Shown piece after piece: positions 14,187 to 22,793 of a DNA stretch of 34,267 nucleotides; the stretch's first letter is position 1; each line of letters opens with the position of its first letter. This DNA is from a virus, in the IMG/VR virus record IMGVR_UViG_3300002161_000019, positions 1 through 34,267 of that record; one strand, 5' to 3'. A program made the position numbers and the translations under genes. The notes below the pieces were generated by a model. That model had not been told where the DNA came from and made no database searches. It saw nothing but the letters and a program-made list of their open reading frames with translations.

Positions 14187-14750
14187 TTAGAACGTCCAAG
14201 AAGTAGGAAATTGTAGACGAATATTAGTAATTCTATACGCTGCACCAGATACAATGTTGGTATCTGGAATTTCAAGATCTGCACCTGTTCCTGTCATACC
14301 AATTGTGCCAATAATTTGGTGCATCAGCGCATCAGTTCCACTTACACTTCCACCCGTTGTTGGTCTAACTGTCCACCAAAACCATGTTGCAGTACCAGAG
14401 GCAGATGCAGTTAGATAGTTGGATGTAATTACCACGGGGTTTGTGTTTGTCACTGATGGAGAAAAATTACCTGTAGCGTTAGAAACTCCAGTATATGTAA
14501 TCAAAACATCACTTGCGCGAGCATTAAAATTCGCGAGCGTAGCAAAATCTGTTGGCACAGTACCTTTCATAATATAGAAATTCAAATTTCCTGTATTTGG
14601 ATAATTAGCTGTACCAGGGCTAGCCATCAACCCATTTGTGCTTGCTCTACTTAGAACTGATGATGCAGGTGAATTTAACCAAGTTCCAAGTTGCATCATT
14701 CTACTTACATAACCACTTACAAATGCTGGTGAAATTTCTATAGTAGCCAT
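14187..14750 (-). CDS. Tail adhesin cassette gene B1
   Basis: The 187-aa protein starts MATIEISPAFVSGYVSRMMQ and matches B2 in overall order: MKGTVPTDFATL near 62, a TATWFWWTVRPT segment, HQIIGTIGMTGTGADLEI and an end with YRITNIRLQFPTSW. It is beta-rich and Thr/Ser-rich, probably a structural tail-tip protein. AGGA lies four bases before the ATG. It lies between A1 and C1 in the first copy of the cassette. Confidence 0.7.
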   Translation of the reverse strand: MATIEISPAFVSGYVSRMMQLGTWLNSPASSVLSRASTNGLMASPGTANYPNTGNLNFYIMKGTVPTDFATLANFNARASDVLITYTGVSNATGNFSPSVTNTNPVVITSNYLTASASGTATWFWWTVRPTTGGSVSGTDALMHQIIGTIGMTGTGADLEIPDTNIVSGAAYRITNIRLQFPTSWTF

Positions 14751-14759
14751 ATTATCCTC

Positions 14760-15233
14760 TTAGTTAGAAGACACTGAAATTGTGCCATCAGCAATTGTGA
14801 ATGGTGTTAATGCCACAAACGTAACTGTTGGATTAAACCTCACTATGCCATTACCCGCAAGCGTAGATACTGGACCAATAATAAATGATGTGGAAGGTAT
14901 TGTTGCACCAGCAAGAGCAGTTGGTGTAACTGCGGTTGACCATATAATACACCACTCACCAATTCCTGAATTTATTGCGGCTGTTGAAGCAGGGAAGGTT
15001 GTGATACTACCAAAAGTAGTAGTTCCATCAATTGGGTGCGTCCAGCCAACACCCTGAAAGTGAATTAAACAGGAAGCATTTGAGGAGTTATAACTGGTCC
15101 AGTTTGATGCAATTGTAGCAGCAGATGGTTGTGTTCCGGAATAAACAGTTACTCCTACTGTTGTTGTTAATCCAGCAAGCAAACCACGGTTTACCATCAA
15201 GTTTCTAATATTTGGGTGAAATAGTATAGCCAT
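14760..15233 (-). CDS. Tail adhesin cassette gene A1
   Basis: The 157-aa protein starts MAILFHPNIRNLMVNRGLLA. The frame continues upstream into the end of the large fibre gene, but the ATG at 15233 follows that stop codon by two bases, has GGA eight bases upstream, and gives the same opening as A2. Beta-rich, Thr/Ser-rich sequence with YSGTQPSAATIASNW and EWCIIWSTAV segments shared with A2. It follows the 926-aa fibre directly, which supports a tail-fibre accessory or receptor-binding role. Confidence 0.7.
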   Translation of the reverse strand: MAILFHPNIRNLMVNRGLLAGLTTTVGVTVYSGTQPSAATIASNWTSYNSSNASCLIHFQGVGWTHPIDGTTTFGSITTFPASTAAINSGIGEWCIIWSTAVTPTALAGATIPSTSFIIGPVSTLAGNGIVRFNPTVTFVALTPFTIADGTISVSSN

Positions 15234-15235
15234 TA

Positions 15236-18016
15236 TTATGTTCCAATATTTCCTTCGAGGTCCCAAACATCAGGTGCAACTTTGATTAGTGTTGCTTTTC
15301 CGTGAATGTTGGTAATGCTTAGTGAGTCAGGTGTGTTGATGGTAACGCCAGATCCAGCAACAAATGTTACATCACCCGTATTGTGCTTACCAACAATAAT
15401 AGTACCACCAATTGGCATTGGTGCTGGACTTGTTGGGTTAAAATCATTCTCATAGTACTGCTGTGTTCCAGTCCAGAAACTTTCTGGCTGGATTGTAATC
15501 GTTATTGCAGTTACAGCAGTACATCTGTAGTGTGAGTTGTGGTGTGCTGAAGAACCAAGGTCAAGAGCAGTTGACGTTGTGGTAGTTGTTGTTAGAGGTC
15601 TTGGCTTTGGCTGCTGCGATCCTGCAGGACCCGGTACCCAAGAGGTACCATTCCAAATCAATGCATCACCAACTATAGGTGCAGAAGTAGTTGTATCTAC
15701 ATCAGTCAAATCATCTGCAGACAGAATAATTGGTAGCGATGAAACTGCATCATCAACATATTTCTTATTAACGAGGTCATCATCAAGTAGGACAAGTGCT
15801 TCATAGTTTGTGAGACTTGAAGTAAGAACGCCATCTGATCTTAGAATGATGCTATTGGTAGAATTTTCAAGTGCAAGCCTACCAGCATCAGCAGCAATTC
15901 TTGGGTAGTTTGATGTAGTTACTCCAAACGCTGTTGCCCAAACATAGCCAGTAACATCAATTCCTGATACTACAGGCAGCGTATCAGATGCTTGGAACTT
16001 AGCCAGTAACTCACCATCGACAGATAATTGAACCTGAGCAGGCTGTGCTGGGTCAAACCAAAATCCGCTCTTATCATTTCCAACAAATGAAATGCCAGGC
16101 TGAGGTCCAAATCCATTAAAGAACTTTACCTGTCCTGTGAGTGTTCCACCGGCAAGAGGCAGGTAATCGTGTGAATGGGCTGTATTTGCTTTACCATTAA
16201 TTTCTGTCTGCAGATTGGTAAGAGTTGTCTGCAAATTGTAAATCTCATTTATTCCGTGAGTGTGACCAACATTGCTCTTTCCAGCCAGCGCAGTAACTAA
16301 CCCCATAACCTGATTCATATCATGTGAGTGAATTGAATCTGCTTTTCCAGCGAGTGCTGTATCAAGTCCAGAAATTTGAACCATGCTGTGTGTATGGTTT
16401 ATCTGTGGATATCGACCATCGAAGAAGTTTAAGTCATAACCACTATCTTGAATGCCGCCACCAGAAACAAATGATGCAAAGTTTCCTACAACTGCAGTAA
16501 GTACCTTATCTACCTTAGCCCCTAGAACAGTGCGAAGAGTTGAGCCAGTGCCCACATCTAAAGCGCTTGTTCTATTCACACCATCAAATACTTCGTCAAA
16601 TGTATTGACGTGAATGCGAGCAGCCTTGCTATTCAACTCAGTCTGAAGATCTGTTACCTGTGCAATTGAATGTAGGTGTGATACTGCTGCAAAGTCTGTA
16701 TGTGTATGACCAAGCAGTGAATATAAACTTGAATGGTCATGTGTTAAAGGAGCCTTATCATCAAGCGACGCTTGTAGAAGTGAAACATCTGCAATTGTAT
16801 GGATATGGCCAAGCATTGCCTTTCCTGTTATTGCAATTTCTGCAGCATCTAGACGGCTTTCATGAATTGTCAATTGTCCTGCTTGTGTTGAAGACATAAA
16901 GCCATTTTGGGTTTCCGATGATGCTGGCAGAGATAATGTCCAAACTTTTTCACCTAACCCATTTATAGAAAATGCTGAACTTAGTGGAGCATCTGCTTCA
17001 ACAATAACATCTGATGGTCCAGAAGAATAAACTTGTGGTGTTGTCTCAGCATCTATTTGGAAAACAATTGTTTTTGGCGATTTAATAAATCCAACTCTAT
17101 ACACCATTAGCCCCGTCGGGCGTGTGAGAGTAATTTGACCATTGTTGTCACAGAATACAGGATTTCCAATATGACCAGCCCAGTTCCAAGCGTCATATGA
17201 AATTTCACCACTTTGTGTTACAACACCAACTTGATTTGCTGAGAGTGGCTCTTGAACAATTCCAATTGGTACTCTTTGTGGTGAAAGAGAAGGATTGCTT
17301 GAGGCTAATGAAACAGTATTAGTAGCAGAAAAATATACCAATGACATTGCAGGAATATTTTCTCCTGCTTTGATCGGTATAAATGCATTTGGCAGCACTG
17401 CTAATACGCCTGTTGTGCCAACTGTTGTATTAAATCTCACTGGCGTATTTGACGTAACAAACTCAAGACTTGGCATTCTGAGTGGTGTGCCAAAGATATC
17501 TGTAGAGATATATCCAGCAGATGATGTTACTTGTAGTGCAATAGCATTTTTCCAGGGTTGTCCAGGTAATTCTGCCTGAATAGAGTTTGTGTTTCCATTT
17601 GCCACTTTACCAGCAAATGCCCTAATAACATGTTGCCATTCAGTTCCACTCCAACGCTTCATTTTCATTGAAGTCAAATCAAACCAATGTTGGTCGACTA
17701 CTGGACTTGAAGGTGCTGAAGGATGTGCTACAGGTTCAATGGTAGTAATACCATATGAAACTAAACTAGTAAGTGTATTGATATCCCAATAAAGATAATT
17801 GTCAATACTGCTAACTACTGGGCCCCAGGCAGCAGGAACGTCTTGCGAAAACACAAGAAGATAATTTGATGCACCGTCTGCAATAGTTACTGTTGTAGGA
17901 GTAGTTGATACGTTAAATGCAACATATGATGGTGTTGAAGATGCAATTAAAAATTGTGGTAGACCAAAAGGGTCTTTTTGGCAATCAACAATGCCTTGTC
18001 TGAATGGTAACTTCAT
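15236..18016 (-). CDS. Large tail fibre protein with HxH motifs
   Basis: The 926-aa protein has a beta-rich N-terminal region, then a central stretch (about residues 400-620) with eight HxH motifs (HIH, HDH, HTH, HLH, HTH, HSH, HTH, HSH) spaced by helical segments such as QTELNSKA and GLVTALAGKS, then a PLAGGTLTG motif common in phage fibres, and a Ser/Thr-rich distal part with a PAGSQQPKPRP linker. HxH motifs in the T4 gp37 tip bind iron along the trimer axis, so metal binding is plausible here. It is probably a trimeric fibre. The only purine-rich site upstream, AAGG, is about 12 bases away. The six cassette genes that follow may decorate or extend it. Confidence 0.8.
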   Translation of the reverse strand: MKLPFRQGIVDCQKDPFGLPQFLIASSTPSYVAFNVSTTPTTVTIADGASNYLLVFSQDVPAAWGPVVSSIDNYLYWDINTLTSLVSYGITTIEPVAHPSAPSSPVVDQHWFDLTSMKMKRWSGTEWQHVIRAFAGKVANGNTNSIQAELPGQPWKNAIALQVTSSAGYISTDIFGTPLRMPSLEFVTSNTPVRFNTTVGTTGVLAVLPNAFIPIKAGENIPAMSLVYFSATNTVSLASSNPSLSPQRVPIGIVQEPLSANQVGVVTQSGEISYDAWNWAGHIGNPVFCDNNGQITLTRPTGLMVYRVGFIKSPKTIVFQIDAETTPQVYSSGPSDVIVEADAPLSSAFSINGLGEKVWTLSLPASSETQNGFMSSTQAGQLTIHESRLDAAEIAITGKAMLGHIHTIADVSLLQASLDDKAPLTHDHSSLYSLLGHTHTDFAAVSHLHSIAQVTDLQTELNSKAARIHVNTFDEVFDGVNRTSALDVGTGSTLRTVLGAKVDKVLTAVVGNFASFVSGGGIQDSGYDLNFFDGRYPQINHTHSMVQISGLDTALAGKADSIHSHDMNQVMGLVTALAGKSNVGHTHGINEIYNLQTTLTNLQTEINGKANTAHSHDYLPLAGGTLTGQVKFFNGFGPQPGISFVGNDKSGFWFDPAQPAQVQLSVDGELLAKFQASDTLPVVSGIDVTGYVWATAFGVTTSNYPRIAADAGRLALENSTNSIILRSDGVLTSSLTNYEALVLLDDDLVNKKYVDDAVSSLPIILSADDLTDVDTTTSAPIVGDALIWNGTSWVPGPAGSQQPKPRPLTTTTTTSTALDLGSSAHHNSHYRCTAVTAITITIQPESFWTGTQQYYENDFNPTSPAPMPIGGTIIVGKHNTGDVTFVAGSGVTINTPDSLSITNIHGKATLIKVAPDVWDLEGNIGT

Positions 18017-18022
18017 GTTAAG

Positions 18023-18592
18023 TTATACCTTTGGTGGTTTAAGTGACGGGTCATCTTCATCAATTTGCTTTTCTTCTTGTGGTGCTTTCTGCATATCTCT
18101 TGCACCTCTATAATTGTATGAATAACCCTGCTGATGTGGTGGTGCTTGATAGTTGCCAATTGGGCGTCTTTGTTCTTCATATTCACCGTCAACATGGTCA
18201 CGAACAGATGTCTCATTATACTTATACTTTGCAGAAACAAACTTGCTGTAGCCTTCTATGCCACCTACATATGCTAGATAAATTCCTAGCACTGCTTCTG
18301 TAAGCCCACCAGTCAGTGTTAATTTTACCATAATCCAAGTAGCAGTAATGCCGCCGACAAGTTGAAGTATTTTCGTAAGGCTAATAGCTTTGCCATCCTT
18401 TGTAATCATATCAGCAAAATCAAGTTTGTTTGATGATTGAATTCTCCAGAAGAGAAATAGAATTCCTATGGCAGTAAAAATCATTGCAAGTGCCATAATA
18501 TTGAATTCATACCCAAACAGATCAAGAGTTACATCAACTGTCTGCTGATTGAGATTTTCTTTTACGGGTGTGGCTTGTGTTGCTGGTTGCAT
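18023..18592 (-). CDS. Membrane protein, possibly a holin
   Basis: The 189-aa protein has a short polar N-terminus, a hydrophobic segment at about 32-50 (MALAMIFTAIGILFLFW), and two more around 75-110 (LVGGITATWIMVKL and TEAVLGIYLAYVGG), then a long polar Gln/Glu/Pro-rich tail ending SLKPPKV. A SLTKILQLVGGITATWIM-type segment resembles small phage inner-membrane proteins sometimes annotated as holins, but function is not proven. AGGAG is six bases before the ATG, and a CATAAATA late-like promoter lies 26 bases upstream, consistent with late expression with the tail fibre that follows. Confidence 0.6.
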   Translation of the reverse strand: MQPATQATPVKENLNQQTVDVTLDLFGYEFNIMALAMIFTAIGILFLFWRIQSSNKLDFADMITKDGKAISLTKILQLVGGITATWIMVKLTLTGGLTEAVLGIYLAYVGGIEGYSKFVSAKYKYNETSVRDHVDGEYEEQRRPIGNYQAPPHQQGYSYNYRGARDMQKAPQEEKQIDEDDPSLKPPKV

Positions 18593-18747
18593 TAGAAACT
18601 CCTACACTATCATATCTTATTTATGGCATCATAATTCCGGGAGCACATAACTATGAATGCGGGCGCTATTTGTGCGCTAATGCTATAATATCGCGCGCGT
18701 TGTTGCTTGTGGCGTAGTTTTTCTTTTTTCGACTTGGTATAGGCATT
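18593..18747. other. Intergenic region with a GC-rich island
   Basis: About 155 bases without a coding frame I can support. It holds a late-promoter-like element near the fibre side and a short GC-rich island at roughly 18658-18712 (GCGGGCGC, GTGCGC, TCGCGCGCG) that stands out from the AT-rich surroundings. No tRNA fold could be drawn. Confidence 0.5.
18618..18625 (-). promoter_or_regulatory. Late-promoter-like CATAAATA
   Basis: A 7/8 match to the T4 late consensus TATAAATA, placed 26 bases ahead of the ATG of the possible holin gene and upstream of the tail-fibre block. Confidence 0.45.
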
Positions 18748-18773
18748 AAAAAAGGACCTTTTTGGTCCTTTTT
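18748..18773 (-). terminator. Strong intrinsic terminator after the glutaredoxin gene
   Basis: AAAAAGGACC pairs with GGTCCTTTTT around a five-base A loop, ending in six T on the minus strand. It starts right at the glutaredoxin stop codon and closes the nucleotide-reductase operon. Confidence 0.85.
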
Positions 18774-18774
18774 G

Positions 18775-19041
18775 TTAGTCCTTATTGCTGAAGAACTGTT
18801 TTAGTTCTTGATATCCACCTATTTTAGTTTGATGTCCGTCAAAGTCTAGCAGGATCTGCGGCATAGTTCTGGCACCTGGAAATACCTCTAGAATTTCATC
18901 TCGTGAAACGTAATTCTTTCCTTCCTCCTTTGGCTGCCCCATATCAAGCATATACTCAAGATATGCACATTCGTGTTGCTTTAGGAGTGCTTTGGCTTGC
19001 TCGCAAAAGGTGCATTGTGGTTTTGAATAAACTTTAAACAT
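18775..19041 (-). CDS. nrdC: Glutaredoxin
   Basis: This 88-aa protein has a thioredoxin fold with a CTFC active site (C10 and C13), a TMPQI cis-proline segment near 59-63 and an IGGY motif near 73 typical of glutaredoxins. It supplies electrons to the phage ribonucleotide reductase encoded just upstream, whose large subunit ends in a CESC pair. AAAGGA lies four bases before the ATG. It is the last gene of the nrdA-nrdB operon. The symbol follows T4 usage by function and place. Confidence 0.92.
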   Translation of the reverse strand: MFKVYSKPQCTFCEQAKALLKQHECAYLEYMLDMGQPKEEGKNYVSRDEILEVFPGARTMPQILLDFDGHQTKIGGYQELKQFFSNKD

Positions 19042-19049
19042 ATTTTCCT

Positions 19050-20150
19050 TTATAGTTCTGGAAGTTCCTCATAAACAAGATCAGAAGTCATTGATGCTAA
19101 AACATAACTTTGTGACTCATTTTCCTGAAGAGCAGTTTGTTTCTTGCTGGTATTCAGGTGCTTGTTAAACCAAGGAAGTGGAGTTGTTTTAATACCAATA
19201 TCGTATTTTATACCAATTTCCTTTAGCCGTGTTTGAGCAGTCCAATCGACGAAGTCTCGCATTACTTTGGCATTCAAGCCAATGACAGTGCCTTTCTTGA
19301 AGAGATAATCAGCCCACGCCTTTTCTTCTTCAATCACGTCAATAAACATTTGATAAACTTCTTCCTTGCACCTCTCCTTAGCAGCAGCAAAGCGCTTATC
19401 GTCCTTAACGACGCGGTTAATAATCATTCCAGTCCAATCAGTATGTAGAAGTTCATCATTAAGAATTAGATTGATGATATTTCCATTGCCAATAAAAATC
19501 TTATTTTCAACCATTCCGAGAGATGTAGCAAATGATACCATAAATCGAATTGCCTCTAGCGCGTATGAAGCATTCAGTGCAAGCCAAATTGCGTCGATCA
19601 TCTTCTCTTCATCTGGCTTTGTTGCTACTGGATTAACTGTTGCCTGAGCGTTAAGCACGCTAAGTTGATCGTAGTACTTCCCGATATGAGCCGCCATTTC
19701 TACAATTTCAGTAGTGTCGTGAATTCTGTTGAATTCTTCTGAAGGTACATTGTAGATATTTCTAATGATGTGGCTGTAACTGTCAGAGTGAATTTGCTCA
19801 AATGCAGACCACCACAAAACAAGTGCTTCAAGTTCTGGAACAGAAACAACTGGGAAAAAGCACTCAACTGGAGAACGACCTTGAATACTGTCAAGTGCCG
19901 TCTGCCTCAGAAGGTTGCTAGTGAAGATGTGCTTTACTGCTTCGTTTGCATTCTTGAAGTCAATCTTATCCTTCACCAAGGTGATTTCTTCAGGAACCCA
20001 GAAAAAGCCCTTTTGAGTCTTTACATATTTTGCAATACTTGGGTATGCGTGTTCCTCATAACGCTGAATGGTAACTCTACCAGCCGGGTCAAGGAACATC
20101 TGTCGATTTAGATAGTTTGGATTTGAACTGAAATTTAAACTGCTTTTCAT
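19050..20150 (-). CDS. nrdB: Ribonucleotide reductase small subunit, class Ia
   Basis: The 366-aa protein has the class I small-subunit metal site: D64 in KDKIDF, E118 and H121 in FEQIH, the radical tyrosine Y125 in SDSYSHII, and a second Glu pair including NDELLH. A TALDSIQGRSP segment matches E. coli NrdB closely. It holds the di-iron tyrosyl radical that starts ribonucleotide reduction by NrdA. Length is normal for the family, with no intron or intein. AGGAG lies five bases before the ATG. It lies 15 bases after nrdA. Confidence 0.96.
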   Translation of the reverse strand: MKSSLNFSSNPNYLNRQMFLDPAGRVTIQRYEEHAYPSIAKYVKTQKGFFWVPEEITLVKDKIDFKNANEAVKHIFTSNLLRQTALDSIQGRSPVECFFPVVSVPELEALVLWWSAFEQIHSDSYSHIIRNIYNVPSEEFNRIHDTTEIVEMAAHIGKYYDQLSVLNAQATVNPVATKPDEEKMIDAIWLALNASYALEAIRFMVSFATSLGMVENKIFIGNGNIINLILNDELLHTDWTGMIINRVVKDDKRFAAAKERCKEEVYQMFIDVIEEEKAWADYLFKKGTVIGLNAKVMRDFVDWTAQTRLKEIGIKYDIGIKTTPLPWFNKHLNTSKKQTALQENESQSYVLASMTSDLVYEELPEL

Positions 20151-20165
20151 AAAAACTCCTGCAAA

Positions 20166-22490
20166 TTATAGAACACAACTTTCACATACTTCTTCAACTT
20201 CTTCAATAACTTCTTGCTTTACTTCTGGCTCAAATGCCTTCGCCGCTTCACGCGCCGCTTGCTTTTCAACTAGGTGGTAATAGTGACTTTTCAATCCCCA
20301 CTTGTGGGCTAGCATTAGGTTCTTTGTTACCAAAGTTAGCGGTATCTTGCCATCGCTGAAGTGACGTGGAGAGTAGAAGGTATCTGACGAAATGCCCTGG
20401 TCAATGTATGCCTGCAGAACAGCCACTGTCTTGATGTAATCAACACAGTCCTTTTGTTCAAATAGCAACTGATAGTTCTTCTTCAGTTTTCTGAATTCAG
20501 GTGCCACCTGTGGAATAATACCTGCCTTGCTTTCCTTAATAACAATGAACTGCTTTAGGAGGTTAATTCCATTGGTGCTATCAATTACAACTGAAGAACT
20601 TTCAACAGGTGCAATTGCCATCAGGGTTGCATTACGAACACCGAAGGTCTTCATTTTCTCTCTTAGACCTTCCCAATCTAGATCATCACTAGGCACGAAC
20701 GATGTTAGATCATCAACACCCTTTGAGCGTCTTTCCCAAGGGAATACACCCTTACCATACCAGGTATTATGACTTTGCGAACAAGGACCCTTTTCCTTTG
20801 CAAGTTCAACGCTCATTTCCGTAAGATAGAATGCTTGGTGTTCCATCCAGCGCTTTACTTCAGCAAGCGCTTCTGTATCACCATACCGCAACTTACGCTT
20901 TGCATGCCAGAATGCTAGGTTAGTAACGCCAATTCCAAGTGGTTCAAACTCTTCATTGTGGAGTTTGCTTTGAACTGAAAGGAAGTCCTGGTACTGCAGC
21001 AGATTATGAAGACAGCGGTGAAGCAGCCTTGTTGGACGTCTCATTTCATCTGGGTGTCTGAACTTGCCCCAGTTCAAACTTCCAAGAGTGCATAACGCAA
21101 TCCTACCACACTCGTCATCTACCGTCTGGAATTCTCTTGTTGGGAGCATAATTTCAGTGCATAGGTTTGTCTGGTAGATAGGATGAACGCTGGTGTCAAA
21201 AGGACCTTGGTTTGAAACATTGTCAACGTTCAGAATATAGTAGCGACCAGTATCAGCACGCTCCTTCATTACCCAGCCGAATACCTTCTCTGCAGTTTCA
21301 ACCTTTGAACGAATGTCCTTTCGCTTCTCATACTCGCAGTACAGTTGCTCAAACTTAGCACTATCGCTGTAGAATGCTTCATATAGGTCTGGCACCTGGT
21401 TAGGGTCAAAGAAGGTAATGTTTCCACCTTGTCGAAGCCGCCGCCAGAAGAAAGCACTTAGCACCACGCAGTAGTCCATCTGTCGTACGCGTGTTTCTTC
21501 AGTGCCTTGGTTGTTCTTTAGCACGATGAAGTCATCAAACTGATAGTGCCAGATTGGCATATTCACGGTTGCAGAAGCATTACGAATTCCACCCTGGCTG
21601 CACGAACGAAGATCAGCAAACCACTTCTTCATAAAGGGAATAATGCCAGTGTGCATTACTTCGCCCTTTCTAATTTCGGCGCCCAATGGGCGAAGCCTTC
21701 CAATCTCTAGACCGATGCCTGCTCGCTTTGAGGCATAATCAGCCATAACTTGTCCAGTCGCAAAGATGCTTTTTAGTGTATCGTCAGTGCGCAACAACAC
21801 ACAGGAACTAAACTGCTTTGTCTTAGTGCCTAGACCTGCAAGAACCGGTGTTGCCAGCGTAAAGAGCCCATCAGAAGCAGCAGAATAGAAGTCCTTTACC
21901 CACTTAAGTCGTTCTTTCTTTTCTGCGTGGAATGCCACCGCTGCAGCCACCATATAGCGAACCTGGGGGCTTTCAATGATAAGGTTGGTAGAACGATTTC
22001 TAACCAGGTATTTTTCAATAAGTTGTTCAACTGCAGCGTATGACAACTGTTCATCACGCTCGTGTTCAACCCACCTGTTCAGTTCATTCCACTCTTCTTC
22101 TGAGTACCACTCTAGAAGTTCAGGGGTGTAGAGATTGAGTGCTACATTTTTCTTTACAATTTCATAAAGGTGTGGAGGATCATAATCTCCATACACATCT
22201 TTTCTTAACATGCTTATGCGCTGCTTTCCAGCAACATATTGGTAATTTGCATTTCCAATATCTGGATTTTCTTCTTCATCAATTAGATTGACCATTGCTC
22301 TTAGCGCAATTTGATCAAGTTCCCTAGTTGTCATACCATCAGTGAAATGCGCCTGGGCAGCAATTTCAATCATTGATGGGGAAACATCAGCAACACCCTC
22401 ACATACCTTTGCGATTTGTGCCTGCCACTTTGACAAGTCGAATGGGACTTTTTCCCCAGACCGTTTTACTACGAACATGCTTTTATCCAT
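20166..22490 (-). CDS. nrdA: Ribonucleotide reductase large subunit, class Ia
   Basis: The 774-aa protein begins with an ATP-cone-like domain (VVKRSGEKVPFDL), followed by the catalytic barrel. SSCVLL carries the redox cysteine C230, NLCTEI the Asn-x-Cys-x-Glu active-site motif, and RIALCTLGSLNW the partner cysteine. The C-terminus ends CESCVL, the flexible Cys pair that relays electrons from glutaredoxin. It makes deoxynucleotides from host ribonucleotides. The first ATG overlaps the previous stop by eight bases; a second ATG at 22478 has GGA seven bases upstream and could be the actual start, shortening the protein by four residues. Confidence 0.96.
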   Translation of the reverse strand: MDKSMFVVKRSGEKVPFDLSKWQAQIAKVCEGVADVSPSMIEIAAQAHFTDGMTTRELDQIALRAMVNLIDEEENPDIGNANYQYVAGKQRISMLRKDVYGDYDPPHLYEIVKKNVALNLYTPELLEWYSEEEWNELNRWVEHERDEQLSYAAVEQLIEKYLVRNRSTNLIIESPQVRYMVAAAVAFHAEKKERLKWVKDFYSAASDGLFTLATPVLAGLGTKTKQFSSCVLLRTDDTLKSIFATGQVMADYASKRAGIGLEIGRLRPLGAEIRKGEVMHTGIIPFMKKWFADLRSCSQGGIRNASATVNMPIWHYQFDDFIVLKNNQGTEETRVRQMDYCVVLSAFFWRRLRQGGNITFFDPNQVPDLYEAFYSDSAKFEQLYCEYEKRKDIRSKVETAEKVFGWVMKERADTGRYYILNVDNVSNQGPFDTSVHPIYQTNLCTEIMLPTREFQTVDDECGRIALCTLGSLNWGKFRHPDEMRRPTRLLHRCLHNLLQYQDFLSVQSKLHNEEFEPLGIGVTNLAFWHAKRKLRYGDTEALAEVKRWMEHQAFYLTEMSVELAKEKGPCSQSHNTWYGKGVFPWERRSKGVDDLTSFVPSDDLDWEGLREKMKTFGVRNATLMAIAPVESSSVVIDSTNGINLLKQFIVIKESKAGIIPQVAPEFRKLKKNYQLLFEQKDCVDYIKTVAVLQAYIDQGISSDTFYSPRHFSDGKIPLTLVTKNLMLAHKWGLKSHYYHLVEKQAAREAAKAFEPEVKQEVIEEVEEVCESCVL

Positions 22491-22737
22491 TTAATTGTTT
22501 TCTGATTGTTAATGGTCTCAAATTTATTGCTTTATCAGCATCGCCTTGAATTATGAGTGTTGATATAAGTTGTCTTCTAAATTCTGCTTTCTCTGTTTCT
22601 GATAATCTTGGTAAATTTCCTGCTGACCTTCTGATTTCTTCTTGACTTATCAGATATTCTACAGTATCCATATTATACTGTACTTTACTTGAAGTAATGA
22701 CAGTGAATAACTTTGGAGGAGTAAGGTCAGATGACAT
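22483..22737 (-). CDS. Small hypothetical protein upstream of nrdA
   Basis: This 84-aa protein starts MSSDLTPPKLFTVITSSKV and has a charged, helical second half (EEIRRSAGNLPRLSETEKAE). No motif is recognised. It has no clear ribosome binding site, lies after a T-rich stretch, and overlaps the nrdA start by eight bases, suggesting coupled translation with nrdA. An internal ATG at codon 23 preceded by TATAAT could mark a promoter for nrdA, but a -35 is missing. Confidence 0.6.
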   Translation of the reverse strand: MSSDLTPPKLFTVITSSKVQYNMDTVEYLISQEEIRRSAGNLPRLSETEKAEFRRQLISTLIIQGDADKAINLRPLTIRKQLNG

Positions 22738-22793
22738 TTAATTTTAAAAAATAAAAATACTGGAAATAACCTGAAAACAGGCTAAAACGAAAT

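Larger units (their letters stand above)
12454..15233 (-). repeat. Tandem duplication of a three-gene adhesin cassette
   Basis: Three consecutive genes (A1 14760..15233, B1 14187..14750, C1 13860..14186) are followed by three homologous genes in the same order (A2 13397..13858, B2 12857..13387, C2 12454..12855). The copies share openings, motifs and spacing but are diverged at the residue level, so the duplication is old or the copies are under diversifying selection. Confidence 0.85.

Noticed and set aside
18640-18740. tRNA gene in the intergenic region
   Set aside because: No cloverleaf with T-loop and anticodon stem could be drawn from either strand.
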